A DNA stretch of 51,343 bases from Rhodoblastus sphagnicola (GTDB lineage Bacteria; Pseudomonadota; Alphaproteobacteria; Rhizobiales; Beijerinckiaceae): positions 1 to 51,343 of the forward strand of contig NZ_NHSJ01000063.1 in NCBI RefSeq assembly GCF_002937075.1, written 5' to 3'. Of the stretch, positions 33,183-42,910 are shown piece after piece. Under the pieces are notes generated by a model. It saw nothing but the letters and a program-made list of their open reading frames with translations, ran no database searches and had not been told where the DNA came from. Every line of letters starts with the position of its first letter. Position 1 is the first letter of the stretch. The position numbers were made by a program, and so were the translations under genes.

Positions 33183-33331
33183 TGAGTTGAGACGCTGTGA
33201 GACGGTTTGTCACAAGCTATCTGGCGGAGCAGATGTGTGGACTGCCGGAAGTGTCTCCGGCGCAGAATTCCTAGCTTCTTACTTCACGCCACCTACTTTT
33301 ATAGGTAATTACAAAGTTAACTTACAACCGG
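33183..33331. other. Spacer after the IS remnant
   Basis: GC content drops across this stretch. No reading frame with a credible start was seen on either strand. Confidence 0.4.
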
Positions 33332-34339
33332 TCAATGAGTGGAATTTTTTTGTACTGCCAAACATTGCTCAAAATCTTGAATGGGCTTTAAATCCTTAGT
33401 GGGTACACTAGTGTAAATTACTTCTATATTGTCGAGCCAAAAGCCAACTTTAATTTTTAGCCCTCCGGCTTTTAGTTTTGTAATTGCTGTCTGAATATCT
33501 GTTGGTTCTATCCGGTTTAGTAGCTGCCATGCGTGATTGTAATTATCATCACGCTCCCAACCTTCCCTATGATCTAGAGAAAAATTCTCAACTTGAGCGC
33601 TCGTTACATAACTAGTGGTTTTCTTGATTTCCTTATCGGCAGTTATAAGTGCCCCGCTGCTCTCAAATTCAGGTGTAGGAACAAGTTGTGCCCCTTTCCA
33701 TGCTTTTGCCGCAAATACCTTACTTGAAGACAAGCGAAGGGATAATTTTCCGAGATAATCGCCATCATTTCCTTCAGCCCAAAGATCACAACCTAATCCA
33801 GGTTGCCCAATTCCATCGTTTTTTTCTAACCGAAATTGAAGAGTGATAGGCTTGTTTATTACATGATGTGATTGCGTATTTCGTGCTATCTCCGGACTAT
33901 GTGAATACACATCGTAATGGATATTGATCCCGTTGAATTCTTTAGGTGCAGCTTTAAAATCATACGATGCAGGAGAAGAAATTAGAATATTAGAGGCATC
34001 TTGCCACTTACCAAGAATAGTATGATGATCAAAATCAGGATCAGAACTTCCCACAAAAAAGACAGAGCTTTTGCTAAAAGTTTGGCCGGGTTTTAGCAGT
34101 GCAAATTGTTCTGGGGGTACAGCTTCGTCACTCGTACAGAATTTTTGCACGCGCACTAATTTCCATTGACCATTGGGTGAATCTGATGTCCCCACCGTCT
34201 TAACTTCGCATTTCTCATTGGCTATATGAAAGCCAACGAACGCCAAAATTGGAAGCCCTACAAGGAGTGCACAAACTAGCGCAAGAATGAGAGCGCTTTT
34301 TATAAGGCCTTTGCCAATTTTTAAAAAAGCTTCTCTCAT
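33332..34339 (-). CDS. Orphan membrane-anchored protein of unknown function, AT-rich
   Basis: 335 residues from 34339 (MREAFLKIGKGLIKSALIL), preceded by AGGA at a usable distance; an upstream ATG at 34420 is in frame. One N-terminal membrane helix (ALILALVCALLVGLPILAF) is followed by a long extracytoplasmic domain with motifs such as GTSDSPNGQWKLVRVQKFC, TILGKWQDASNIL and LRLSSSKVFAAKAWKGAQLV. I do not recognise a family. It is clearly AT-rich with codon use unlike its neighbours, and lies between tRNA-Cys and tRNA-Ser, so it was probably acquired. Confidence 0.7.
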   Translation of the reverse strand: MREAFLKIGKGLIKSALILALVCALLVGLPILAFVGFHIANEKCEVKTVGTSDSPNGQWKLVRVQKFCTSDEAVPPEQFALLKPGQTFSKSSVFFVGSSDPDFDHHTILGKWQDASNILISSPASYDFKAAPKEFNGINIHYDVYSHSPEIARNTQSHHVINKPITLQFRLEKNDGIGQPGLGCDLWAEGNDGDYLGKLSLRLSSSKVFAAKAWKGAQLVPTPEFESSGALITADKEIKKTTSYVTSAQVENFSLDHREGWERDDNYNHAWQLLNRIEPTDIQTAITKLKAGGLKIKVGFWLDNIEVIYTSVPTKDLKPIQDFEQCLAVQKNSTH

Positions 34340-34635
34340 ATTTTCTATCCTGTCTTTTGATTTAATTAGCCTTATCAAAATCTTTTCCAAAGAGATTATT
34401 TGTAGATTGCAATTGGTCACCCAATCTAAATTCGTAATGCCAAAAAACGGATCATTGAAAAATAATGATATTTTTAAGGCGCCTGAAATCTCCTAGGAAA
34501 CATGCTTGGAGAAAAAACGATTTATTTTGCCAAAAAACCAACCAAAGAGGCACATCTCTAAAAAATCAAAATGCCAGAAAAGCTAAGCTTTCTGCTTAGA
34601 ATTTTCTAACTCTCCGAGGGTTCGAAGAAATAAAA
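34340..34635. other. AT-rich non-coding stretch
   Basis: Upstream region of the orphan gene on the minus strand, rich in A/T runs, with a small hairpin CTAAGC/GCTTAG near 34589-34605. No gene seen. Confidence 0.4.
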
Positions 34636-34725
34636 TGGCGGAAGGGGTGGGATTCGAACCCACGGTAGACTTGCGCCCACGGCGGTTTTCAAGACCGCTG
34701 CCTTAAACCACTCGGCCACCCTTCC
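34636..34725 (-). tRNA. tRNA-Ser (TGA)
   Basis: Minus strand: acceptor GGAAGGG pairs with CCCTTCC, discriminator G, CCA encoded (34636-34638). The anticodon loop CTTGAAA gives TGA. A long variable arm (class II) and GGTTCGAATCC T-arm are present. Confidence 0.97.
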
Positions 34726-34818
34726 ACGCCGCCACCGCTCAAGCGCCGGCTGCGGACCTTCGCCTATAAAGGTCGCACGCATGGCCGCGCAAGAGCCTTG
34801 TTCCAAAAACTGGCGCCT

Positions 34819-37800
34819 TCACGCGGTCTCCGCCGCCGGCGCGCGCCGGCGACCCCAGCGCGACCGCTTGCGCTCCATCCACAGGCTGAACCGGTCGAGA
34901 TAGAGATAGACCACCGGCGTCGTGTAGAGCGTCAGCAGTTGCGACACCAGCAGGCCGCCCACGATGGAGACGCCGAGCGGCTGGCGCACCTCGCCGCCGT
35001 CGCCAAAGCCGATCGCCAGCGGCACGGCGCCGAGCACGGCGGCGAAGGTCGTCATCATGATCGGGCGGAAGCGCATCAGGCACGCTTCATAAATGGCGTC
35101 GAACGGCGACAGCCCGCGCGCGCGCCGCGCGTCTATGGCGAAATCCACCATCAGGATCGCGTTCTTCTTGACGATGCCGACCAGCAGCACCACGGCGATG
35201 GCCGAGATCACCGTGAATTTGATGCCGAACGCCATCTGGCCGAGCAGGGCGCCCAGGCCCGCCGAGGGCAGGGTCGAGAGAATGGTGATGGGATGAATCG
35301 CGCTCTCGTAGAGCACGCCCAGCACGATATAGATCGAGAGAATCGCGATCACCAGCAGCAGCGGCATGTTGGAAAAGCTCTCGGCGAACATGGCGTTGCC
35401 GCCGTTCGTCACCTCATGGACGCCCGAGGGCATGCCGATTTCCGCCGAGGCCGCGCGAATCTCCTCGGCCGCGCCCGATTCGCTGTCGCCGATGTCGAGA
35501 TTGTAGCTGATGGTCGTCGTGACGAAACCGCCCTGGTGGTTGACCGAAAGCGGCGTGTTGCCGCGCTCGTAATGGGCGATGGCCGAGAGCGGAATCATGG
35601 TCTCCCGCGCGGTGGAGACGGCCGCGCCCGAGGAGGCCGAGCTTCGGCCGGAGGCGGCGAGCGCGTTGGTGGCGGCGTTGCGCGCCGAATCGAGGCTCGC
35701 CGAGCCGGCGGTCGTCGTCGTCTTCCCGGCTTTGGTCACCGCGCCCGAGGGCATGTTGGTCGTCGCCGTGCCATTGGCGCCGCCGCCCGAGGTCGAGATG
35801 TAGATTTCATCCAGCATGGACGGGCGCTGGGTGTAGCGCGGGTCGATCTCCATCACGACATGGTACTGGTTGATGGCGGCGAAGATCACCGAGACCTGAC
35901 GCTGGCCGAAGGCGTCGTAGAGCGTGTTGTCGATCATCGCCGGGGTGATTCCGAACCGCGAGGCCGCGTCGCGGTCGATCACCAGATCGGTTTCCAGCGC
36001 CTGCGTCTGCTGGTCGGAGGTGACGTCCTTGAGCCGGTTGCGCTTCTGCAACTGGTCCACCAGCTTGCGCGACCAGTCCTGGAGCAGGGCGGTGTCGTCG
36101 GCGCCCAGCGTGTACTGGAATTGCGACGAGGAGCTGCGCGGCCCGCGCGAAAGATCCTGCGCCGCGAAGAACAGCAGCCGTCCGCCGGGCACATGGGCGA
36201 GTTTGGGCCGCAGACGCGCGATCACCTGCTCCGCGGTGGCGTGGCGTTGCCCAAGCGGTTTCAGCGCCGCGAACACGGTGGCGGTGTTGGTCGAGCCAAA
36301 GCCGCCGCCGCTGCCGGAGCCGGTGAAGCCGACCACGGTTTCCATGTCCGGGTCCTCCTTCACCACGCGGATCAACTCCTCCAGCTTCACGCTCATCGCG
36401 CTGAAGGACGTGCTCTGGTCGGCTTCCAGCTTGCCCATTAGTCGGCCTGAGTCCTGCTGCGGGAACAGGTCTTTTTGAATGTGCTTGTAAAGCTGGACGT
36501 TGGCCACGATCACCAGGACCAGGCTGAGCAGCGTCAGCACGGGATGGCCCAGCGCCACTTTCAATGTGCGGCCGTAAAGGGCCTGAGTCGATGCGAAGGC
36601 CTGCCGCAGGGCGCGCGAGACCGCCCCCGCGCGCGCCGGCTGGCGCCGGCGCAGCAGCAGCGCGCACAGCATGGGCGTGGTGGTCAGCGAGATCGCCAGC
36701 GAAATGACAATGGCCACCGTCAGCGTCATCGAGAATTCGCGGAAGAACGCCCCGATGATGCCGGGCATGAACAGGATCGGCGCGAACACCGCCACCAGCG
36801 AAGCGGTGATGGAGAGAACGGTGAAGCCGACCTCGCGCGCCCCGAGCAGCGCCGCCTGTGGCGGCGTCATGCCCTCGTCGAGGTGACGCTCGATGTTTTC
36901 CAGCACCACAATGGCGTCATCGACGACGAAACCGGTGGCGACGGTCAGCGCCATCAGCGACAGCAGGTTGAGGCTGTAGCCCAGCATGTACATGGCGCCG
37001 AAGGTGCCGATGATCGACACGGGAACGGCTATGCTCGGGATCACCGTGGCGCGGGCGTTCTGCAAGAAGAAAAAGACGACGAAGGTGACAAGGATAACCG
37101 AAATGACCAGCGTGATTTCGGTATCGCGCAGCGAGGCGCGGATGGTGATCGAGCGGTCCATCGCCGAGCGGAATTCCACATCGCCCGACAGCGCGGCTTC
37201 GAGGTGAGGCAATTCTGCCCTCACCGCATCGACGGTGGAAATGATGTTGGCGCCGGGCTCCGCCGTCAGGATGGCGAGAATGGACGGCTCGCCATTGGCG
37301 AAGCCGGCGTTGCGCAAATCCTCGACCGAATCCTCCACATTGGCCACATCGGACAGCCTGACGGCATTGCCGTTACGATAGGCGATCACCAGCGGCCGGT
37401 AATCCTCGGCATGGGAGGCCTGATCGTTGGTGTAGATCTGGTAGGCGCGCTCGCCCTGCTCGATCACCCCCTTGGGCGCGTTGGCGTTGGCCGAGGCCAG
37501 CGCGGCGCGCACGTCCTCCAGCCCGACGCCATATTTGAACAAGGCTTGCGGATTCAGCTCCACCCGCACGGCCGGGAGCGCCGATCCGCCGATCATCACC
37601 TGGCCAATGCCGGGAATTTGCGAAATGCGCTGCTGCAGCACATTCGACGCCATGTCGTAGAGTTGGCCGCGTGTAAGGGTTTTCGACGTCAGGCTGAGAA
37701 TCAGGATCGGCGCGTCGGCGGGATTGAATTTTCGATAGGTGGGATTGGAGCGCAGGCTGGTCGGCAGGTCGGCGCGCGCCGCGTTGATGCCGGCCTGGAC

Positions 37801-38121
37801 GTCGCGCGAGGCGCCGTCGGGGTCGCGGCTGAGCTTGAATTGCAGCGTGACGCGCGCCTGACCGAGGCTCGATTGCGAGACGATGTCGGTGACGTCGGCG
37901 ATCTGGCCGAGGTGACGCTCCAGCGGCGAGGCGACGCTGTTGGCGACCGTTTCCGGGCTGGCACCGGGCAGGGAGGCGTTGACGGTGATGGTGGGGATGT
38001 TGAACTGCGGCAGCGGCGCCACCGGCAGCAGATAAAAGGCGATGGCGCCCGCCAGCGCGATGCCCAGCGTGAGCAGGATGGTCGCGACGGGACGGCGGAT
38101 GAAGGGCGCGGATATGTTCAT
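34819..38121 (-). CDS. mdtC: RND efflux pump permease, MdtC-like, with an extra low-complexity segment
   Basis: 1100 residues from 38121 ([18 protein letters not shown]), about 75 longer than E. coli MdtC. Twelve membrane helices and two large periplasmic loops are expected. The proton-relay Asp pair is in [17 protein letters not shown] and the Lys in [14 protein letters not shown]. Between roughly residues 777 and 840 (DNA about 35605-35793) lies a Gly/Ala/Ser/Thr-rich stretch (GGGANGTATTNMPSGAV, TTTTAGSASLDSARNA) that family members lack; flanking sequence MDEIYIS and MIPLSAIAHYERGNTPLSV is normal. It is the last gene of the efflux operon, downstream of mdtB with a large inverted repeat between. 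Confidence 0.92.
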   Translation of the reverse strand: MNISAPFIRRPVATILLTLGIALAGAIAFYLLPVAPLPQFNIPTITVNASLPGASPETVANSVASPLERHLGQIADVTDIVSQSSLGQARVTLQFKLSRDPDGASRDVQAGINAARADLPTSLRSNPTYRKFNPADAPILILSLTSKTLTRGQLYDMASNVLQQRISQIPGIGQVMIGGSALPAVRVELNPQALFKYGVGLEDVRAALASANANAPKGVIEQGERAYQIYTNDQASHAEDYRPLVIAYRNGNAVRLSDVANVEDSVEDLRNAGFANGEPSILAILTAEPGANIISTVDAVRAELPHLEAALSGDVEFRSAMDRSITIRASLRDTEITLVISVILVTFVVFFFLQNARATVIPSIAVPVSIIGTFGAMYMLGYSLNLLSLMALTVATGFVVDDAIVVLENIERHLDEGMTPPQAALLGAREVGFTVLSITASLVAVFAPILFMPGIIGAFFREFSMTLTVAIVISLAISLTTTPMLCALLLRRRQPARAGAVSRALRQAFASTQALYGRTLKVALGHPVLTLLSLVLVIVANVQLYKHIQKDLFPQQDSGRLMGKLEADQSTSFSAMSVKLEELIRVVKEDPDMETVVGFTGSGSGGGFGSTNTATVFAALKPLGQRHATAEQVIARLRPKLAHVPGGRLLFFAAQDLSRGPRSSSSQFQYTLGADDTALLQDWSRKLVDQLQKRNRLKDVTSDQQTQALETDLVIDRDAASRFGITPAMIDNTLYDAFGQRQVSVIFAAINQYHVVMEIDPRYTQRPSMLDEIYISTSGGGANGTATTNMPSGAVTKAGKTTTTAGSASLDSARNAATNALAASGRSSASSGAAVSTARETMIPLSAIAHYERGNTPLSVNHQGGFVTTTISYNLDIGDSESGAAEEIRAASAEIGMPSGVHEVTNGGNAMFAESFSNMPLLLVIAILSIYIVLGVLYESAIHPITILSTLPSAGLGALLGQMAFGIKFTVISAIAVVLLVGIVKKNAILMVDFAIDARRARGLSPFDAIYEACLMRFRPIMMTTFAAVLGAVPLAIGFGDGGEVRQPLGVSIVGGLLVSQLLTLYTTPVVYLYLDRFSLWMERKRSRWGRRRAPAAETA

Positions 38122-38153
38122 GGGCGCCGCGCCCACTCGATCCGTGCGGCGTG

Positions 38154-38287
38154 GCTTCCTTCTCCCCTTGCGGGAGAAGGTGGCGCGCGAAGCGCGCCGG
38201 ATGAGGGGGCGCCTCCGGGCGACGAGTCCCTCATCCGTCTCGCGCCCTGTCGGGCGCGAGCCACCTTCTCCCGCAAGGGGAGAAGGC
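38154..38287. repeat. Large composite inverted repeat between mdtB and mdtC
   Basis: Left half begins TTCTCCCCTTGCGGGAGAA and continues GGTGGCGCGCGAAGCGCGCC then GGATGAGGG. The right half (38228-38287) is its imperfect inverse: CCCTCATCC, a CGCGCC/GGCGCG hairpin, GCCACCTTCTCCCGCAAGG. It contains nested hairpins as well as the overall dyad. This is a known style of intergenic repeat in Rhizobiales genomes. Confidence 0.85.
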
Positions 38288-38338
38288 AGGCGCCCCGAAC
38301 GTGCGCGCGGCCATCGGCGCCGGCGTCAAGCTCCCTGA

Positions 38339-41300
38339 TCATGCCAAAGGCTCCGGCAGCGCGCGCGCGCTCGGTTCGTGGCGCGAACCGCCGCCGAGTC
38401 GGTGCGCCAGCCGGTCGAAATAGAGGTAGATCACCGGCGTGGTGAACAGGGTGAGCACCTGACTCACCACGAGGCCGCCGACGATGGCGTAGCCGAGCGG
38501 TTGGCGCAGTTCATGGCCGACGCCCGACCCGAGCATCAGCGGCAGCGCGCCGAGAATGGCGGCCATGGTGGTCATCAGGATCGGGCGGAAGCGCAACAGG
38601 CAGGCCTGCCGGATCGCCTGCACCGGCGGCAAACCCTCCTCGCGTTCGGCCTCCAGCGCGAAATCGATCATCATGATCGCGTTCTTCTTCACAATGCCGA
38701 TTAACAGAATGATGCCGATGACCGCGATGATGTCGAGGTCGTAGCCAAACAGCAGCAGGGTCCACAGCGCGCCGACGCTGGCCGTGGGCAGGGTGGAGAG
38801 GATCGTCACCGGGTGAACGAAACTCTCGTAGAGCACGCCGAGCACGATATACATGGTGGCGATGGCCGCCGCGATCAGCAGCAACTGGTTGGTCAGGTTC
38901 GACTTGAACGCGCTGGCCGCGCCCTGCCACGCCACCAGGAAGGACTCGGGCAGGCCGATGTCCTTGGCGGCGTTGTCCACCGCCGTCACGGCCTCGCCGA
39001 GCGAAACCCCCTTGGCGAGGTTGAATGAAATGGTGGTGGCGGGGAACTGGGCGAGATGCGTCACCACCAGCGGCCCGTTGCGTTTCTTCAGCGTCACCAG
39101 CGCGGACAGCGGCGTCTGCCGGTTGGTCGAGGAGGCGTTGGAGGGCAGGTAAACCTGATCGAGCCCCTTGATGGAGCCGCGCACGGACTCGTCGCCTTCG
39201 AGGATCACCCGGTATTGGTTGGACTGACTGTAAATGGTGGAGACGATGCGCTGGCCGAACAGGTCGTAGAGCGCATTGTCGATGCTCGCGGTGGTCACGC
39301 CGAAGCGCGCGGCGGTGTCGCGGTCGATGACGAGATCGAGCGCCGCGCCGCCTTGCTGCATGTCATTGGCGACATCCGCCAGTTCGGGCGCCCGGCGCAG
39401 GCGTTCCGTGAGTTTTGGCGCCCATTCGGCGAACAGTTTTGAATTGGCGTTTTCCAGCACGAATTTGTACTGCGCCCGGGTGACGCTGGCGTCGATGGTG
39501 AGGTCCTGCGCCGGCTGCATGTAGAGCCTTGCGTCCGGCAGTTCGGCGGCGGCTTTGGTCAGCCGGCGGATGATCTCGCCGATGTCGTCGCCGCGCTGCG
39601 CCCGCGGTTTCAGATTGATCAGGAATCGGCCGGAATTGAGCGTGAGATTGTCGCCGTCGACCCCCACGAACGAGGACACCGAGGCCACATCCCCGTCATT
39701 GAGCAGGATTTCCGCCAGCTGGCCCTGCAACCGGACCATTTCGGGGAAGGAGACGTCCTGCGGCCCCTCCGACATGGCCTGGATCACGCCGGTGTCCTGC
39801 GACGGAAAGAAGCCCTTGGGGATGGCGACGTAAAGGCCGAAGGTGATGGCCATCGTCGCCAGCGCCACCATCAGGGTCGCGAACTGGTGGCGCAGCACCA
39901 CGTCGAGCAGCCGCCCGTAGCCGGCGATCGTCCGGTTGAAAAATCCCTCCGCCGCCAGATCGAAACGCGTGCGCTCCGAATCGGGCTTGTGCCGGATCAG
40001 CCGGGCGCACAGCATCGGCACCAGCGTCAGCGACACGATCGCCGAAATGATGATGGTGACGGCCAGCGTGAGCGCGAATTCATGGAACAGCCGGCCGACC
40101 ACCTCCTGCATGAACAGCAGCGGAATCAGCACGGCGATCAGCGACACGGTCAGCGAAATGATGGTGAAGCCGATCTGCGCCGAGCCCTTCAGCGCCGCCT
40201 CCATCGGGCTGTCGCCGCGCTCGACGTAGCGCGCGATGTTCTCGATCATCACGATGGCGTCGTCGACGACGAATCCGGTCGAAATGGTCAGCGCCATCAG
40301 CGAGAGATTGTCCAGGCTGAACCCGAGCAGATACATCACGCCGAACGTGCCGATCAGCGACAGCGGCACGGACAGCGAGGGAATCAGCGTGGCCGGCAGG
40401 GTGCGCAGGAACAGGAAGATCACCGCCACCACCAGCGCCACCGCCAGGATCAGCTCGAATTCGACATCGGCGACGGAGGCGCGGATGGTGGTGGTGCGGT
40501 CGGTCAGCACGGCCACGTCCATGCCCGCCGGCAGGTCCGCCAGCAGTTTGGGCAGCAGTTGCCGCACCGATTCGACGGTGGCGATGACATTGGCGCCGGG
40601 CTGGCGCTGGATGTTGAGCAGGATGGCGGGCGTGCGGTCGGCCCAGGCGGCGAGCCTGGTGTTTTCCGTCCCGTTGACGACGGTGGCTATGTCCTTGACC
40701 CTGACCGGCGCGCCATTGCGGTAGGCGACCACCACTTCGCCATATTGCGCGGCGTCGGTGATCTGGTCGTTGGCCATGATGGTCGAGCTTTGCGCCGGCC
40801 CGTCAAAACTGCCCTTGGGCGTGTTGACATTGGCGTTGGCGAGAATGGTCCTGATGTCATCGACATTGAGGCCGTAAGCCGCCAGCGCCGACGGGTTGAG
40901 TTTTACCCGCACGGCGGGTCTTTGGCCCCCGGCGATGCTGACGAGGCCGACGCCCGACTGTTGCGAAATCTTTTGCGCCAGCCTTGTCTCGCTGATGTCG
41001 CGCAGCGTGGTCAGCGCCAGGGTTTTCGACGTGACCGCCAGCGTCAGCACCGGCGCGTCGGCCGGATTGACCTTGGCGTAGATCGGCGGCGCCGGCAGGT
41101 CGGAGGGCAGCAGGCTGTTGGCGGCGTTGATGGCCGCCTGCACCTCCTGCTCGGCCACGTCCAGCGCCAGCGACAGGCCAAATTGCAGGGTGATGATCGA
41201 GGCGCCCGCCGAACTCGACGAGGTCATTTCGGCGAGGCCGGGCATTTGCCCCAATTGCCGCTCCAGCGGCGCCGTCACAGCCGAGGTCATCACCTCCGGG

Positions 41301-41464
41301 CTGGCGCCGGGATAAAAGGTCTGCACCTGGATGGTCGGATAATCGACCGAGGGCAGGGTGGACAGCGGCAGGAAGCGGAAGGCCGATAGACCCGCCAGAA
41401 TGATGGCGATCATCAGAAGCGTGGTCGCCACCGGCCGGCGGATGAAGGGTTCGGAGACGTTCAT
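38339..41464 (-). CDS. mdtB: RND efflux pump permease, MdtB-like
   Basis: 1041 residues, standard length. It starts [20 protein letters not shown] and closely follows the MdtB pattern ([75 protein letters not shown]). The Asp pair in [20 protein letters not shown] and the Lys in [14 protein letters not shown] form the proton relay. MdtB and MdtC act as a heteromultimer with an adaptor and outer-membrane channel to expel drugs, bile-salt-like compounds or metals. It starts eight bases after the adaptor gene. Confidence 0.95.
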   Translation of the reverse strand: MNVSEPFIRRPVATTLLMIAIILAGLSAFRFLPLSTLPSVDYPTIQVQTFYPGASPEVMTSAVTAPLERQLGQMPGLAEMTSSSSAGASIITLQFGLSLALDVAEQEVQAAINAANSLLPSDLPAPPIYAKVNPADAPVLTLAVTSKTLALTTLRDISETRLAQKISQQSGVGLVSIAGGQRPAVRVKLNPSALAAYGLNVDDIRTILANANVNTPKGSFDGPAQSSTIMANDQITDAAQYGEVVVAYRNGAPVRVKDIATVVNGTENTRLAAWADRTPAILLNIQRQPGANVIATVESVRQLLPKLLADLPAGMDVAVLTDRTTTIRASVADVEFELILAVALVVAVIFLFLRTLPATLIPSLSVPLSLIGTFGVMYLLGFSLDNLSLMALTISTGFVVDDAIVMIENIARYVERGDSPMEAALKGSAQIGFTIISLTVSLIAVLIPLLFMQEVVGRLFHEFALTLAVTIIISAIVSLTLVPMLCARLIRHKPDSERTRFDLAAEGFFNRTIAGYGRLLDVVLRHQFATLMVALATMAITFGLYVAIPKGFFPSQDTGVIQAMSEGPQDVSFPEMVRLQGQLAEILLNDGDVASVSSFVGVDGDNLTLNSGRFLINLKPRAQRGDDIGEIIRRLTKAAAELPDARLYMQPAQDLTIDASVTRAQYKFVLENANSKLFAEWAPKLTERLRRAPELADVANDMQQGGAALDLVIDRDTAARFGVTTASIDNALYDLFGQRIVSTIYSQSNQYRVILEGDESVRGSIKGLDQVYLPSNASSTNRQTPLSALVTLKKRNGPLVVTHLAQFPATTISFNLAKGVSLGEAVTAVDNAAKDIGLPESFLVAWQGAASAFKSNLTNQLLLIAAAIATMYIVLGVLYESFVHPVTILSTLPTASVGALWTLLLFGYDLDIIAVIGIILLIGIVKKNAIMMIDFALEAEREEGLPPVQAIRQACLLRFRPILMTTMAAILGALPLMLGSGVGHELRQPLGYAIVGGLVVSQVLTLFTTPVIYLYFDRLAHRLGGGSRHEPSARALPEPLA

Positions 41465-41472
41465 CCCGCGCC

Positions 41473-42858
41473 TTACGGTTTTGTCGCAGCGGGAGTCGGC
41501 GAGTCGGCCCCCTGCTGGGTCTTTCGCTCGCGTCCCTTCTTGCGCCGCTCCTCGCCGGCACCGTCCGGCTCGCCAGCCTTTTGCGCCGGCGCGGCGGCTT
41601 CATCGCCGGCGACCACGCGGACCTGGCCGCCGTCGCGCAGACGGTCGGCGCCATCGACCACGATGCGGTCGCCCTCGTTCAGGCCGGTCAGAATTTGCAC
41701 CACATCGCCGTCCGCCTGGCCGAGCTTGACGGTGTGGACGGAGACCGCGCCCTCGGGCGAGACCACCCAGGCGTAATCGCCGGGCGCGCCGTGCTGAATG
41801 CCCGAGATCGGCGCCGCCAGCGCCTGCGTCAGCGTGCTGGCGAGCAGCCGCACATTGACGAACTGGTTGGCGAACAGCGATTCGTCGCCATTGTCGAAGA
41901 CCGCGCGCAATTTCACCATGCCGGTGGTGGAATCGACCTGATTGTCGATGGCGCGGGTTTCGCCCTTCGCCAGCAGTTTTGTGTTGGCGCGGTCGTAGAT
42001 CTCGGTGGAAAGGGTCTGCCCGGCCCGCAATTGCGGGGCGACGCGGCGCAGCGAATCCTCGGGGATGGAAAACAGCACCGACATCGGCTGGGTCTGCGTC
42101 ACCACCACCAGACCCGTGCTCGACGAGGAGGCTCCGGCCGTCACGTAATTGCCGGGATCGACCTGGCGCAGGCCGACGCGGCCCTCCACCGGCGCGACGA
42201 TATGGCAATAGGCGATGTTGAGCGCCTGGGCGTCGATCAGCGCCTGATCGGAAGCCACCGTGCCCTCATATTGACTGACCACGAATTTCTGGTTCTCGGC
42301 GGTCTGGCTGGCGATGGATTTCTGCTTGAGCAATTGCTGGTAGCGCGCGTCGTCGGAGCGCGCTTGTGCAAGAAGGCCCTGGTCATGGGCGAGTTGGCCC
42401 TCGTATTGCGCTTTCTGGGCGCGATAGGGCCGGTCGTCGATCTGGGCGAGGAAGTCGCCCTTCTTCACCTTCTGGCCCTCGACGAAGCCGACCTCCTGCA
42501 ACACGCCGGAAATCTGGCTGACCACGGTGACCGTGGCGAGCGGCGTCACCGTTCCCAGCGCGTTGAGGGTGACGTGGACATCGCGCCGGACGACGGTCGC
42601 GACCCCGACGGGCTGCGCGGCGCCGCGGTCGCCTTTCCTGGAGGTCTGCGCGGCGTCGATAGCAGCGGGGGGCTGGCTGTTTCGGGATCCCAGCCAGGAG
42701 CGCAGGCCCAACGCCAGCCCCGCCAGCACGACGATCCCGACCAGGAGGACGCGCAGGCGCCGGCCCACGCGGGCCGGCTGCGGTTTGACCGGCGCGTCTA
42801 CGCCAGGGTACCCCTTGCGTTCGGGCGCGAGATTTTGGTCCAGACCTTCGGTCGTCAT
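41473..42858 (-). CDS. mdtA: RND efflux periplasmic adaptor, MdtA-like
   Basis: 461 residues from 42858 ([19 protein letters not shown]). One N-terminal membrane anchor ([18 protein letters not shown]) near 35-52. Barrel-sandwich and hairpin domains have [55 protein letters not shown] and [16 protein letters not shown]. The beta-barrel and membrane-proximal parts have [12 protein letters not shown]-like repeats and [20 protein letters not shown]. The C-terminal tail is Lys/Arg/Glu-rich. It links the pump to the outer-membrane factor encoded 52 bases upstream. Confidence 0.93.
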   Translation of the reverse strand: MTTEGLDQNLAPERKGYPGVDAPVKPQPARVGRRLRVLLVGIVVLAGLALGLRSWLGSRNSQPPAAIDAAQTSRKGDRGAAQPVGVATVVRRDVHVTLNALGTVTPLATVTVVSQISGVLQEVGFVEGQKVKKGDFLAQIDDRPYRAQKAQYEGQLAHDQGLLAQARSDDARYQQLLKQKSIASQTAENQKFVVSQYEGTVASDQALIDAQALNIAYCHIVAPVEGRVGLRQVDPGNYVTAGASSSSTGLVVVTQTQPMSVLFSIPEDSLRRVAPQLRAGQTLSTEIYDRANTKLLAKGETRAIDNQVDSTTGMVKLRAVFDNGDESLFANQFVNVRLLASTLTQALAAPISGIQHGAPGDYAWVVSPEGAVSVHTVKLGQADGDVVQILTGLNEGDRIVVDGADRLRDGGQVRVVAGDEAAAPAQKAGEPDGAGEERRKKGRERKTQQGADSPTPAATKP

Positions 42859-42910
42859 ATATAAATTCCCGTTTCGCAGGCCGCCGCCCTGGTCGCGCGG
42901 AGGCGGCGCG

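Noticed and set aside
38154-38287. CRISPR-like array
   Set aside because: The repeated units are nested inverted repeats, not direct repeats with unique spacers, and no cas gene is nearby.
36475-38445. 656-residue plus-strand open frame opposite the MdtC-like gene
   Set aside because: Antisense shadow of the same kind; it even runs through the intergenic inverted repeat.
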